NCBI RefSeq assembly: GCF_033807715.1
Contig: NC_084599.1
Span: 3,968,625 to 4,032,624 of the forward strand
DNA length: 64,000 bases
Direction of reading: 5' to 3'
Origin: Cololabis saira
Lineage: Eukaryota; Chordata; Actinopteri; Beloniformes; Belonidae
In this document: one piece after another, positions 50,868 through 63,166 of the stretch
Layout of the letters: the number at the start of each line of letters is the position of its first letter
Position numbering within the stretch: position 1 is the first letter of the stretch
Position numbers and translations under genes: made by a program
Notes under the pieces: model-generated
What the model was told of the DNA's origin: nothing
Seen by the model: only the letters and a program-made list of their open reading frames with translations
The model's database searches: none

Positions 50868-51331
50868 GTCTTTATTATGTATGAAAAGGAGACGTGTCTC
50901 CATTACGGAGTTAAATTCTGGAATGATGCCAACATAAATTTAAAAACATGTCATTCTCTTTTGGTTTTTAAGAAAATGGTTTGTAAAGCTATTTTTGAAG
51001 CGCAATTGACTATCTGTAAATGTTTCTTTGCTTTTCTATTGTTTCTTTGCCTTTTGTTGTTTATTTGCTTTTCTGTTGTTTCTTTGCTTTTCTATTCTCT
51101 TTTTGGTTTTCTGGAGGTCGGTAGCCACAAAAAATAAAGTTGGTAATATAGGATAGGCTTTTATAAGCAGTTTGCTTCAGCCTATGCCTTTTCAGTCATT
51201 GTTCAACACATTTTTGATTTTGTATGAAATGTTAATGCTGTGCACAATGTTTTTTTTTTTGGTGTTGTGTTTTGTGTTGTCATGACTGAATAAACTTCAT
51301 TCATTCATTCATTCATTCATTCATTCATTCA
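50868..51331 (+). mobile_element. LINE 3' end with (CATT)n tail
   Basis: Absent from unit A. The plus frame has YGVKFWNDANINLKT, a RT C-terminal motif, then AT-rich 3' UTR and a CATT tail (51294-51331). Confidence 0.6.
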
Positions 51332-52439
51332 TATTTATGGACTTCCAAACAAGATGAAATATGTGCTGTAGTTTAAAACGTATTAAGGTGGTGCCAAGAA
51401 ATCATCCGCCCTCTCCTAAAGATGAAGAAAGGGGACTGGAGTTGGGTCATGTCGACACTGGGTCAACATGTATGATTTCTCTGGCTCTGATATTTCAGTG
51501 TGTTACGGTAATCAAAATGTTTTTATGGAGGTTGTTTGGTTTGGCTTAGAATCATATTTAAGGTGATGTTATGAAACATAACTGGCTATTACAGACGGGA
51601 GGAGATAAGGGGTAAGTGACATTAAATACTGGCTGTCCTACAGGCCAGACTGCTTCAACTGTCTTGAGACGCTTTTCCAGAAAACAATGTGCTTTTTGGC
51701 CCAAAAAAACCCCAAACGCCTCAACTTTCAGCAAAGTACAGAGGACAAGTTCATATTTTGAGGAACATCTTCTGTTCGTGGCCCAGTGAAGACTAATGAC
51801 ACAAACTCATGCATATTGTTTGTCTGAAGTCCACTGGTGGTGTCCAAGCCTCTGATACACACTTGGACAATAAGTGGACTTTTAATAAACGACGACATGA
51901 CCATTTATCAGTCTTCAGTGTTTGATGGTAGTGGGAAGTCTATTAGGACGACAAAAGAAAATCAAATGGCTTTAAAACGATTAAGTGATGCATAACTGGG
52001 ATGATGATATATAGATGTCACATCTAAAGAATTTATATTTAAAAAAAACTGTCTTCTAAAGAAAACGACTAAGAAACAGAAAAGCGGTTATATGTGGATT
52101 ATAAAGGTGTTCGCAAAATAGAGTATGCTAAAGAATTTATAAAGAAAAGAACTATAGTAGCAGAAAGTAAATAAAATAATAGAAATGAGCTAACAAATAT
52201 TCTAAGAGTCAAGACAGAATATCATCATGGGATATTGGATAAGAATTAAACTGTTAGAGATGGAAACTACTCAATTCTGTCATTTTTAAACATCTTGCCA
52301 GTTAAGCTTCCCAAAATGTTTAATTGTGAATGATAAAGATTATAAAATGATTGTGATGGCTAATCCTTTTAGCGTTTGTTGTTTTTTGTGAATATAAGAC
52401 AAGAACCGGCAGAAAGCAAAGCAATTCCTGGATAGCAAA
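51332..52439. other. AT-rich block without gene (counterpart 17812-18880)
   Basis: No supported gene. One 70-bp segment (about 51690-51765) is absent from unit A. Confidence 0.35.
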
Positions 52440-52930
52440 TCACTCTACATTCTGTTGTTCCCTGATTTTGCCTTATTTAAGTTACTGTTTAGAGGTTTGA
52501 GGAAATACGCATAAAAGTTCACTGCAACCACTATTCATACTGCAGAAAAGAGCCATAAGGATAATTCATAATGTTGGTTTTCGTGAACACACCAATTTAT
52601 TATTCTTCAATTCTAAAATAATCACATTTTTTGACATAGTGGAATTCCAAACAGCACAATTCATGTATAAAGCTAGGAACAACTGATTACCATCTCACTT
52701 ACAGGAAATGTTTTATGAAAGAGAGGGGAGGTTTAATTTAAGGGGGACTCTAAATTTTAGGACTCGTCGAACACGAACAACAATGAAAAGATTTTCTATA
52801 TCAGTCAGTGGAGTTAAACTATGGAACAGAATGGATTCAGAATTAAAACAATGTCCAAACATTAACCAGTTGAAAAACAAATATAAAAACATGATTTTCA
52901 CAACAAGGTACAAAGAGGAAGGGGTTTAGC
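52440..52930 (+). mobile_element. Third LINE RT C-terminal fragment (unit B)
   Basis: Counterpart of 18880-19376 with a broken upstream frame and intact SGVKLWNRMDSELKQCP end. Confidence 0.7.
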
Positions 52931-53049
52931 GGCTTCAGGGGCCTGATATAACACTGTTGGTGAACGGGTAGATTTGTTTATATTTATGTTCAGAAATGGG
53001 CAGCTAATTATATGTGTATGTATGCATGTGTGTATGTATATATATACAC

Positions 53050-53219
53050 ATGTGTACATATACACATGTGTATACATACACACATATGTACATGTGTACA
53101 TATACACATGTGTATACATACACACATATGTACATGTGTACATATACACATGTGTATACATACACACATATGTACATGTGTACATATACACATGTGTATA
53201 CATACACACATATGTACAT
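53050..53219 (+). repeat. 42-bp self-complementary minisatellite, four copies
   Basis: Alternating purine-pyrimidine unit with ACATGTGT, ACACAT and ATGTACAT palindromes. It replaces the TG/ATGT tract of unit A. Confidence 0.95.
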
Positions 53220-53658
53220 GTATGTATGGGTGTATGTGTGTGTGTGAATATGTGTGTATGTAGATATATGTAGATATAGATCAGATGGAGTTAATATAAA
53301 GATAGTATGGTGTAAATAAGTATATTTATATAGATATTTATATGGGCATGTGTGTACAAATATATAGAAATACTCAACTATGTGTATGTATGTATAGGTA
53401 AGTGTGTGAGTATAATATAGTAGAGTTAGTTATTATAAATACGTGTTAATATAGGATTAGTGAATGGGAGTAGGACTAGATAAGTTTACACTTCTTCCTA
53501 CTCCTTTTTGCACATGTAAATTAAGATATTAGGTGTCAAAGTATGAAATTCTTTTGGATTCAGGTGTTCTGATGGGAACAGAGACAGACATGTACAGACT
53601 CAACTATCTGTCCAACAGAGACAGTTTCTCTGACAGGAGGAGACTCTGGAGACTGAAC
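53220..53658. other. 3' flank of NLR-B
   Basis: Presumed 3' UTR region. From about 53390 it matches 19725-19988. No polyadenylation site assigned. Confidence 0.35.
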
Positions 53659-54191
53659 TCAACACAGAGACACTGAAGAATCAGAACCAAACAAGAACCA
53701 GAACCCAGGATAGAGAGGTTCAGTGAATGTGGTGTTGAAGGTGTGGAGGAGGATCAATCTGTCAGAGCAGACGCTGTAGAAGGACAGAGTTCCAGCAGGA
53801 ACGTCCACGTACACTGCTACTCTGTCAGAGACTGAGGAAGAGGAGGAGGAAGATGTTCCTCTGTTATTGTGATAGACACGGTAGCGACCATCATCATAAC
53901 AGTTCAGACTCCAAGAATGATGGTTCCCTCCAAACACACAGTCACCAGAGTTTCCTTTCCTGCTGATGCTTCTGTAACTCACTGATACAGAAACTCCTCC
54001 TCTCCTCTGGACCTCCCAGTAACAGCAACCCGTCAGAACTTCTCTACACAGCAGCTGAGGACAGTAATCAAACCTGTCTGGGTGATCAGGATATGACTGA
54101 TCCTTCCACACAAACATCATATTCCTGTTGTTGTCAGACAGTTGGATGTTGTTGTGGACTGTGTTTGTGTCGATGGTGAGTTGACAGGAAT
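53659..54191 (-). CDS. NLR-B exon 10: PRY-SPRY (B30.2)
   Basis: Open from the acceptor to TGA at 53659-53661. Same framework as NLR-A (SCQLTIDTNTVHNNIQLSDN, LTGCCYWEVQ, AVYVDVPAGTLSFYSVCSD). Several differences lie in variable positions (DGGGYR versus DDGRYR), and the Ser run is shorter. The last exon of the unit B fish-type NLR. Confidence 0.9.
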
Positions 54192-54321
54192 CTGATGGAG
54201 AGAACAAACAACCCAGCTGCAGTTATTATTGATCTGTCATTGATCATTGATGGACTCATGAATGAGTGATGTGTCAGTGTGAAGATGGATGAATGTGTGA
54301 ATGAAATAAAAACACACTTAC

Positions 54322-54368
54322 ACTTCCATGGACCTGGTGTCAGAAATCGTTGTCCAGCAGGCTCCACC
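54322..54368 (-). CDS. NLR-B exon 9: linker
   Basis: 47 bp with the same splice sites as 20664-20710. Encodes VEPAGQRFLTPGPWK. Confidence 0.85.
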
Positions 54369-54735
54369 CTGAAAGGAGGAGGAGGAGGGGGGTCAGACCA
54401 GCTCAGTCTCTCTCAGCAAACATGGACATTACATGGCTCTCACACACTGATGAAGGAACAGTCCAACACTTGGACAGATGCACTTGAATGCAGCATCTCT
54501 GAAGTCTGTCCTGTGGTCGTCACCTTCCAGCACAGTTTCAACACATTCTTCTCATCTGGTTTCATCTCTGCTGAATCAGCAGCAGGAGGAGACCGTGTCA
54601 TGGATGAGTGAAGGTGCAGCTGTTATTGTGCTGTGACGTGCCTGAAAACCACACTGCTGTGGTTCTGGGATGTTTACTGGGTCGAGAATGGCTCAGAGTT
54701 GTGAACTGCATCTATCAGCTCTGCTGCAGCACCAG

Positions 54736-55405
<670 letters not shown>

Positions 55406-55521
55406 GGAGCTGCAGCAGCTCCGTCTGCTCAAAGATCTCTGTTCAGAGCCAGAGAGCCACAAAGATGACGTCCACAACACCATGAAGAGTCCAGCACACT
55501 GATGTCCTTCTGTCTTCCTAC

Positions 55522-55695
55522 CTGAGAGTGTCCAGTCTCCAGCGGGGATCCTTTAGTTTAGCAGACAAAAGCTTCCCTGCTGACTCTCCTGGATGGTTGT
55601 AGCTCAGGTCCAGCTCTCTCAGGTGGGAGGGGTTGGAGCTCAGAGCTGAGACCAGAGAAGCACAGCCTTCCTCTGAGATCAGACAGCCTGACAGC
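55522..55695 (-). CDS. NLR-B exon 8: LRR unit
   Basis: 174 bp, phase 2/2, acceptor TGTCTGCAG and donor GTAGGA. Encodes LSGCLISEEGCASLVSAL and HLRELDLSYNHPGESAGKLL, one codon longer than NLR-A. Confidence 0.9.
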
Positions 55696-55752
55696 CTGCA
55701 GACACACAACACAACACACATGCAGAGACTGAGATAACTGCTCTGAGACTAA

Positions 55753-57228
55753 GGCCCCGTCCCAATTCTCCCCCTCGCCTTCGTTTTCTTCACTACCCCT
55801 ACATTTTGCGCATTCCCGTGAGGGTAGTGGTGTCCCAATTCCTCTTTTCACCTACGGGGAGTGGGCATAACGAGGGCTAGGGGGTGAGAATAGCCCCTTC
55901 ACAGCCAGAGATGTGACATGCTGACTTCGCGAGCGAGGGGGTATAAAAATTTCCCCGAATGCTTTTCGTCGTCATTTGCGGACTGAATCCAAAAAAAAAA
56001 TATGGCGGACATTTCTTAGTGAATAAATCAATATTTTGAGTTAGTTTCTGCATAAAAATGCGTTTTGATTACATTTTCTATATATTTTACTTTCATAATA
56101 TTCACTCAGTGAATGTACATAATCCCTTTTTTGTCTGTTGTTCGCGAAGAATCGCGCCGGAGTAAAGGCTTTTAGGTTACGCCGTAGGCTACGTAAGCTA
56201 CGCCGTAGGCTACGTAAGCTACGCCGTAGGCTACGTAACCTACGCTGTAGGCTACGTAAGCTATGCCGTAGGCTACGTAAGCTACGCCGTAGGCTACGTA
56301 ACCTACGCCATAGGCTCTGCGTCGATTTGACTCGCCGACCGAAGGCAAACAGGCAGACTCGTCTCAGATTGGGACCAAGGGAGCAAGCATTTTTTTGTGG
56401 GAAATAGAGAGAAATAATCGTGTGACTCGTCAGATTTGTTTTGGATGTTTCTGATATAATAGTTTTCAGAAACCACAAAGCTGGGTAATGTACACACTTT
56501 CAGATAAAGCTGAAGTGAAGATAGCGGAGCTGTTTTATGGTTCCGCGTTAAATCGACGCAGAGCCTACGGCGTAGGTTACGCGGCGACGCGCGCCGTACG
56601 CCGTACCCTACGCCGTAGGCTCTGCGTCGATTTAACACGGACCCATAAACTCCGGAGCGAGCAGGCAGAAATCTAAATTTTCAGAGCAAATTTCTTAACA
56701 GGCGTAGCCACAACTGTTAGATTTCATCTATGAAACCAACATCTTCCTAAATGATTTATTTCAGCCAGCGTAATTCTCAACAGAGCTGCAGGTTTCTCTC
56801 CCAGGGCTGACGGCGTGGGTCGACCCAGCGATCACGTCTATTCTCGGGCTGTGAGGTGCTGCTGCTCCCCGGGGCCGGCGGCTCTTCTCATCTCCGAAAA
56901 CGTCGAGTCCAATTTCTTAACAGGCGTTGTTTGGATAAACTGAGCCCAGGTTGGGGATCTTAAAGGTTACTTTTACGCCTGAAAAAATATTAAAACTTAA
57001 TAAAGTGGCATATTAACAGCGCTACAGCTGAAATTAAAACAGCTTTTGGCTCTCAGCTTCCTGATCAGGGTAGGGATGAAAACAAGGGGTAGGGGGAGAA
57101 TTGGGACAGGCCCCTGGGCCAAGTGCCCTAGATCTCAAGTGCCCTAAAATCTCCCCCTTCTTTTTTAGGGGGTAGGGATGAAAAGAAGGGCGAGTGAAGA
57201 AGAGTAGGGGGAGAATTGAGATAGGGCC
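55753..57228. mobile_element. Unclassified TIR element with nested palindromic arrays in NLR-B intron 7
   Basis: Absent from unit A. Ends GGCCCCGTCCCAATTCTCCC and its imperfect inverse at 57210-57228. A second right end (AGAATTGGGACAGGCCC) at 57091-57107 indicates nesting. The flanking duplication is at most AA. It holds a 21-bp array at 56165-56320 and a palindrome at 56525-56650. No transposase frame recognised. Confidence 0.6.
56165..56335. repeat. 21-bp tandem array of CTACGCCGTAGG palindromes
   Basis: About seven units, each with a perfect CCTACGGCGTAGG-type core, open on both strands. Member of the CGACGCAGAGCC palindrome family. Confidence 0.85.
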
Positions 57229-57234
57229 AAAGCT

Positions 57235-58137
57235 GACTCTGTCATTGTGTTCACCTGATGATGGCGCTGAAGGAAAAGTCAGAGGATCAGCAGAAACACT
57301 GGAATTCAACCTGAATCCAACAAATGTTGGTGGACGTTTCAGCCTGAAATAAACTTGTGGATGAACATCCAAAGAGTCCCACTGCTGCTGAGGCAGACAG
57401 CATCCAGATGTGGAGACAGACGTGTGAAGAGCATCATGTGACCTGAACATGTGACATCACGCCCCATGACTGACGTGTCTGTCCTCAACACTTCGACTAT
57501 TTTCTCAACAAACCAGCGTTCGTGTTTCCAGGGAAGTCGTTTGGTCTGAAATGTTCTGAAGTCTCCAGAAACAATCTGCTGGTTTTTATTCAAGGTCAGA
57601 TGATCAGAAATGAATCAATGACAGAATATTGATCAGTCCAGCACCTTGTGGACATCCAGACACAGACTGAGTCGGGTTAGAAGAACAGACACTGCTGCTG
57701 CTGAGGTCGTCACCATTTGACAGTTATTGGTGCTCCAGTTTGATCATTTTATGGAAACTAATTCAATATTAAATAGGAAACATTTCAAAGTGTGACGTAA
57801 ACGTCTTATTTGAGAACTTTAATTGATAAAGAAGAGATCAGATTAGAGAGTGGAGCTTAAAGATTGTTCACATGTGGACAAACTTGTTGATACTCTTCAA
57901 TTAAAGGAAGAAAAAAACACCCCAAATGCCTGAAATAACCTGAAACTGACTAAACCCCAAAGACATTTATGTGGACTTGGTGGAGCTCTTCTCCTCAATC
58001 ATCATCCTCACACAGTTCTGACCGACTGTCTGTAGAGCTTCAACCCGATCTGGACCCAGTTACAGTTCCCATCAACAATCCTTCAATATCAACCACAGTT
58101 GTAACGTTCCACAGTTGAACACTTGGTGGATTCTGAC
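57235..58137. other. NLR-B intron 7, remaining part
   Basis: No gene or element. Matches 21570-22551. Confidence 0.5.
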
Positions 58138-58311
58138 CTGAGAGACTCCAGGTGACAGTGTGGACTCTCCAGTCCAGGACACAGCTTCTTCAGTCCAGAA
58201 TCCTGCAGGCGGTTGTTACTCAGGTCCAGTTCTGTCAGACTAGAGGACTGAGAGCTGAGAACTGAGGACAGATCTGCACAGATGTTCTCTGAGAGGTTAC
58301 AGTGTCTCAAC
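58138..58311 (-). CDS. NLR-B exon 7: LRR unit
   Basis: 174 bp, phase 2/2, acceptor CCTCTGCAG and donor GTCAGA. Encodes [18 protein letters not shown] and [20 protein letters not shown]. Confidence 0.9.
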
Positions 58312-58335
58312 CTGCAGAGGAGATTCAAGAGAAAT

Positions 58336-60214
58336 TAAAGCTGCAAGCAGCGATGAACGGGCCCTCGCACTCACGGCCACCGCCCCCATAAGCATATCAG
58401 AAATGACACCACCCACGACTTCCTATGTCAAACCATTCAAAAGATATAGCAGAAAAAAGGGACAACCAATCAGAAGAAGGGGCGGGGCTAATTCAGGCCA
58501 ATGAAGGTCAAGGACTCCATACAGAATCTGATGACACCACCCACGACTCTCTATGTCAAACCATTCAAACGTTATAGCAGAAAATCGGGACAACCAATCC
58601 GAAGAAGGGGCGGGGCTAATTTTCACCAATTATGGTCAAGGACTCAATACCGAGTCCCATGACACCACCCACGACTCTTTATGTCAAACCTTTCAAAAGT
58701 TATGGCAGGGAAAAGTATTCTAGGGGGCGCTGTTGAGCCGTTAGGCCACGCCCATTAATGCAAACCATGAAATATCAAATATATCACCAGGCCTGGCTTG
58801 CATGCAAAATTTGGTGACTTTTGGAGAACTATCAAATATGGACCAATCAGATGAAGGGGGGCACGCTTTTTGGCGTCTAGCGTCGCCACGGTAACACTTT
58901 TGAAAGAGAAAAGTAATGCGCGTAGTCGCAAGATGAAGACGCACATTTTGAAGTATAACACACCTGGGTGCACGTTACGGTTCGGGCCGTATTAATTGCC
59001 GAAAGAATGGCATAAATTGCACCAAAATTACACAATTAATTCAAAATGGCCGACTTCCTGTTCGGTTTTGGCCATGGCGCCAAGAGACTTTTCTTTAAGT
59101 TGCGACATGATACAGGTGTGTACCGATTTTCGTGCATGTACGTCAAACCGTATTGTGGGGCTTGAAGCACAAAGTTTTCCGGGGGGCGCTGTTGAGCCAT
59201 TTTGCCACGCCCATTAATGTAAACCATGAAATATCAAATTTATTGCCAGGCCTACCTTGCATGCAAAATTTGGTGACTTTTGGGGAACTATCAAATATGG
59301 ACCAATCAGATGAAGGGGGGCGCGCTTTTTGGCGTCTAGCGTCGCCACGGTAACACTTTTGAAAGAGAAAAGTAATGCACGTAGTCGCAGGATGGAGACG
59401 CACATTTTGATGTATAACACACCTGGGTGCACGTTACGGTTCGGGCCGTATTAATTCTCGAAGGAATGGCTCATATTGCTCCAACATTACGCGATTAATT
59501 CAGAATGTTCAAAATGGCCGACTTCCTGTTCGGTTTCGGCCATGGCGCCAAGAGACTTTTCTTTAAGTTGCGACATGATACAGGTGTGTACCGATTTTCG
59601 TTCATGTACGTCAAACCGTATTATGGGGCTTGAGGCGCAAATTTTTTTCTGTCTGAACCAACCAGATGAAGGGTGGGCGCGCTTTTTGGCGTCTAGCGTC
59701 GCCACGGTAACGCTTTTGAAAGAGAAAAGTAATGCGTGGTGTCGCAGGATGGAGACGCACATTTTGATGTATAACACACCTGGGTGCACGTTACGGTTTG
59801 GGCCGTATTAACTGCCGAAGGAATGGCATAAATTGCGCCAAAGTGATACGATTAATTCAAAATGGCTGACTTCTTGTTCGGTTTCGGCCATGTCGCCAAG
59901 AGACTATTCTTTAAGTTGTGTACTGATACAGGTGTGTAGCGATTTTCGTGCATGTACGTCAAACCGTATTGTGGGGCTTGAGGCACAAAGTTTTCCGGGG
60001 GGCGCTGTTGAGCCATTTTTCCACGCCCATTAATGTAAACCATTAAATATCAAATTTTTCGCCAGGCCTGACTTGCATGCAAAATTTGGTGACTTTTTGG
60101 GCACGTTTAGGGGGGCAAAAAGCCCTTCCTTTCGTCAGAAGAAAGAAAGAAAAAAGAAAAAAAAAAATTCCTACAGATACAATAGGGCCTTCGCACTGAA
60201 GGTGCTCGGGCCCT
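58336..60214 (-). mobile_element. Modular hairpin element in NLR-B intron 6 (first)
   Basis: Bounded by AAT at 58333-58335 and 60215-60217. Same termini and modules as 41814-44080, inverted: 136-bp modules at the left, then about 3.5 of the longer modules. Absent from NLR-A. Confidence 0.75.
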
Positions 60215-60217
60215 AAT

Positions 60218-60791
60218 TAAAGCTGCAAGCAGCGATGAACGGTCTCTCGCACTTAAGTCCACCGCCCCCCATAAGCATATCAGAAATGACACTTACGACT
60301 TCCTATGTCAAACCATTCAAAAGTTATAGCAGAAAATCGGGACAACCAATCAGAAGAAGGGGCGGGGCTAATTTTCACCAATTATGGTCAAGGACTCAAT
60401 ACCGAGTCCGATGACATCACCCACAACTCATTATGTCAAACCTTTCAAAAGTTATGGCAGAGAAAAGTATTCTAGGGGGCGCTGTTGAGCCGTTAGGCAA
60501 CGCCCATTAATGCAAACCATTAAATATCAAATTTTTCGCCAGGCCTTGCTTGCGTGCAAAATTTGGTGACTTTTTGGCCACGTTTAGGGGGGCAAAAAGG
60601 CCCTCCTTTCGTCAGAAGAAGAAGAAGAAGAAGAAGAAGAAGAAGAAGAAGAAGAAGAAGAAGAAGAAGAAGAAGAAGAAGAAGAAGAAGAAGAAGAAGA
60701 AGAAGAAGAAGAAGAAGAAGAAGAAGAAGAAGAAGAAAGAAAAATTCCTACAGATACAATAAGGCCTTCACACTGAAGGTGCTCGGGCCCT
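60218..60791 (-). mobile_element. Modular hairpin element in NLR-B intron 6 (second)
   Basis: A shorter head-to-tail member sharing the AAT at 60215-60217, with AAT again at 60792-60794. A GAA tract lies next to its 5' hairpin. Confidence 0.75.
60616..60738 (+). repeat. (GAA)n microsatellite
   Basis: About 40 GAA units. Poly-Lys and poly-Arg frames are artefacts. Confidence 0.95.
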
Positions 60792-60794
60792 AAT

Positions 60795-61080
60795 AATCAT
60801 GTAATTTAAACATTGATTATTTAATTCAACAAATGAATGAATCATAGAATTTAAATGAATACTGATCAATTCAACTATTAATCAATAAGTGTTGCTGCAC
60901 TACAGTCTTGATCAAAGCTGCATTTCTCTTCTCTGCATGTAAAGTTTCCTGAGATTAATCATTGAGGAGAACTGGTCCCACATGAACCTGAACTTAGTTG
61001 AACAGTGAATTTAACTGGTTTCCTCCAAGAACACAACATGTGATTGTAACTAAAACAGATGTGTCCGTGTTCGTCCTTAC
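60795..61080. other. NLR-B intron 6, remaining part
   Basis: Matches 22745-23035. No element. Confidence 0.45.
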
Positions 61081-62821
61081 ACAACTTTCTTGGAGGCTTT
61101 GACCACAGGCAGCAGCCTCCGTAGAACCTTCTCTGAAGCTGAGTATTTCTGCAGGTCAAACACCTCCAGATCTCCTGATGACAGTAAGATGAAGACCAGA
61201 GCCGACCACTGAGCAGGAGACAGTTTATCTGTGGAGAGACGTCCTGACCTCAGGGACCGTTGGACCTCCTCCACCAGAGAACCAGCGTCCAGTTCATTCA
61301 GACAGTGGAACAGGTTGATGCTTCTCTCTGCAGACAGATCCTTACTGATCTTCTTCTTGATGTATTTAACTGTTTCCTGATTGTTCTGTGATCTTCTTTG
61401 TTTTGGTTCAAACAGACCTCGTAGGAGGTTCTGATTGGTCTCCAGTTTGAGACCCAGGAGGAAGCGGAGGAACAAGTCCAAGTGTCCGTTTGGACTCTGT
61501 AAGGCTTTGTCCACAGCTGTCTGATAGAGGTCAGTTTCTACTCTTGTTTTAAACCACGTGGAGGTGTTTCTTTGTTCCTCCAGCAGGTTGATTCCAGAGT
61601 TGATGAAGGCCTGACTGACATGAAGAGCAGCCAGAAACTCCTGGACGCTCCTCTCCTCTCTAAAGATCTGGGTGAACACTCCTGAGTACACTGAAGCCTC
61701 TCTGACATCGATGCCACACTCTCTCAGGTCTGGTTCATAGAAGATCAGGTTTCCTTTCTGCAGCTGCTCAAAAGCCAGTTTTCCCAGAGACTCCACCATC
61801 TTCCTGCTCTCTGGACTCCAGTGTGGATCCATCTCAGCTCCTCCATCATACTTGACCTTCTTCTGTTTGACCTGGACCACCAGGAAGTGGATGTACATCT
61901 CAGTCAGGGTCTTAGGCAGCTCCCCTGCCTCTCTGGTTTCCAGGACTTTCTCTAGGACCGTAACAGTGATCCAGCAGAAGACTGGGATGTGGCACATGAT
62001 GTGGAGGCTCCGTGATGTCTTGATGTGGGAGATGATCCTGCTGGTCTGCTCCTCTTCTCTGAACCTCTTCCTGAAGTATTCCTCCTTCTGTGGGTCAGTG
62101 AACCCTCTGACTTCTGTCACCATGTCAACACACACAGGAGGGATCTGATTGGCTGCTGCGGGTCGTGTGGTGATCCAGAGATGAGCAGAAGGAAGCAGGT
62201 TCCCCCTGATGAGGTTTGTCAGCAGCACGTCCACTGAGGTGGACTCTCCAACATCAGTCAGGACCTCATTGTTGTGGAAGTCCAGAGGAAGTCGACTCTC
62301 ATCCAGACCGTCAAAGATGAACACGACCTGGAACTCAAAGCTGCAGATTTCTCTGGTTTCAGTGAAGAAGTGATGAACTAGTTCCACCAAGCTGAACTTT
62401 CTGTCTTTCAGCACATTCAGCTCTCTGAAGGTGAATGGAAGAAGGAACTGGATGTCCTGGTTGGTTCTGCCTTCAGCCCAGTCCAGAGTGAACTTCTGTG
62501 TTAGGACTGTTTTCCCGATCCCGGCCACTCCCTTCGTCATCACTGTTCTGATTGGTTCATCTCTTCCAGGTGGGAGTTTAAAGATGTCTTCCTGCCTGAT
62601 GGTTGTTTCTGCTCTGTCTGGTTTCCTGGAAGCTGCTTCAATCTGTCTGACTTCATGTTCACCGTTGACCTCTCCAGTCCCTCCCTCTGTGATGTAGAGC
62701 TCTGTGTAGATCTGCTTCAGAAGGGTTGGGTTTCCTGCTTTAACAATCCCCTCGGATACACACTGGTACTTCTTCTTCAGCTTAGATTTCAGCAGCTTTT
62801 TACAACCTTCAGTAAAAGTAC
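61081..62821 (-). CDS. NLR-B exon 6: FISNA-NACHT, uninterrupted
   Basis: 1741 bp, phases 1 and 2, no stop. The acceptor is TTATTAAG and the donor GTAAGG. FISNA has [20 protein letters not shown]. Walker A GVAGIGKT is at 62508-62531, Walker B FIFDGLDE at 62298-62321, and a TTRPAA sensor motif is present. Relative to NLR-A it lacks 39 bp in frame near 61648, removing 13 residues including the FCFIHL part of the usual [13 protein letters not shown] motif. This conserved helix belongs to the winged-helix/HD2 junction, so folding or autoinhibition may be altered. Exons 1-5 are expected beyond 64000. Cytosolic innate immune sensor by family. Confidence 0.9.
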
Positions 62822-63166
62822 CTTAATAAAAGTGGAAAAAAGAAACCAATTAGTGTTTTATAAAGTTCAACTTAATTCTCCTAAAGAATCAGCATGTGAA
62901 CCGACACTGATCGACTCAAACGTTACGATGAGCTGTCCAACATTGAGTAGAATCACTTTTTCCACCAAAACACAGGGCGTGGAAGTGACAAGAACATCTG
63001 GGGGTCCTGGCGTTTCTAGTACCAGGATGTTAGCAGTACAGCCCTGGTGGGTTGTTGGTTTATGGGTTGTTGTGTTCTTGTTATTATTGTGGTGTCTGTG
63101 AAGTGGATTTTCCAAGTTTAGGATTGGAAAACACCAGAAGATGATCTGATCCAATAATTTGTAGAA
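62822..63166. other. NLR-B intron 5, proximal part
   Basis: Matches 26658-27004 up to GTAGAA, then the Rex3 tail begins. Confidence 0.5.

Noticed and set aside
60550..60793. Poly-Lys and poly-Arg frames
   Set aside because: Translations of the GAA tract at the end of a modular element.
61852..62697. Plus-strand frames across the NACHT exon of unit B (and 25657-26533 in unit A)
   Set aside because: Antisense shadows of the FISNA-NACHT coding strand; no independent domain.
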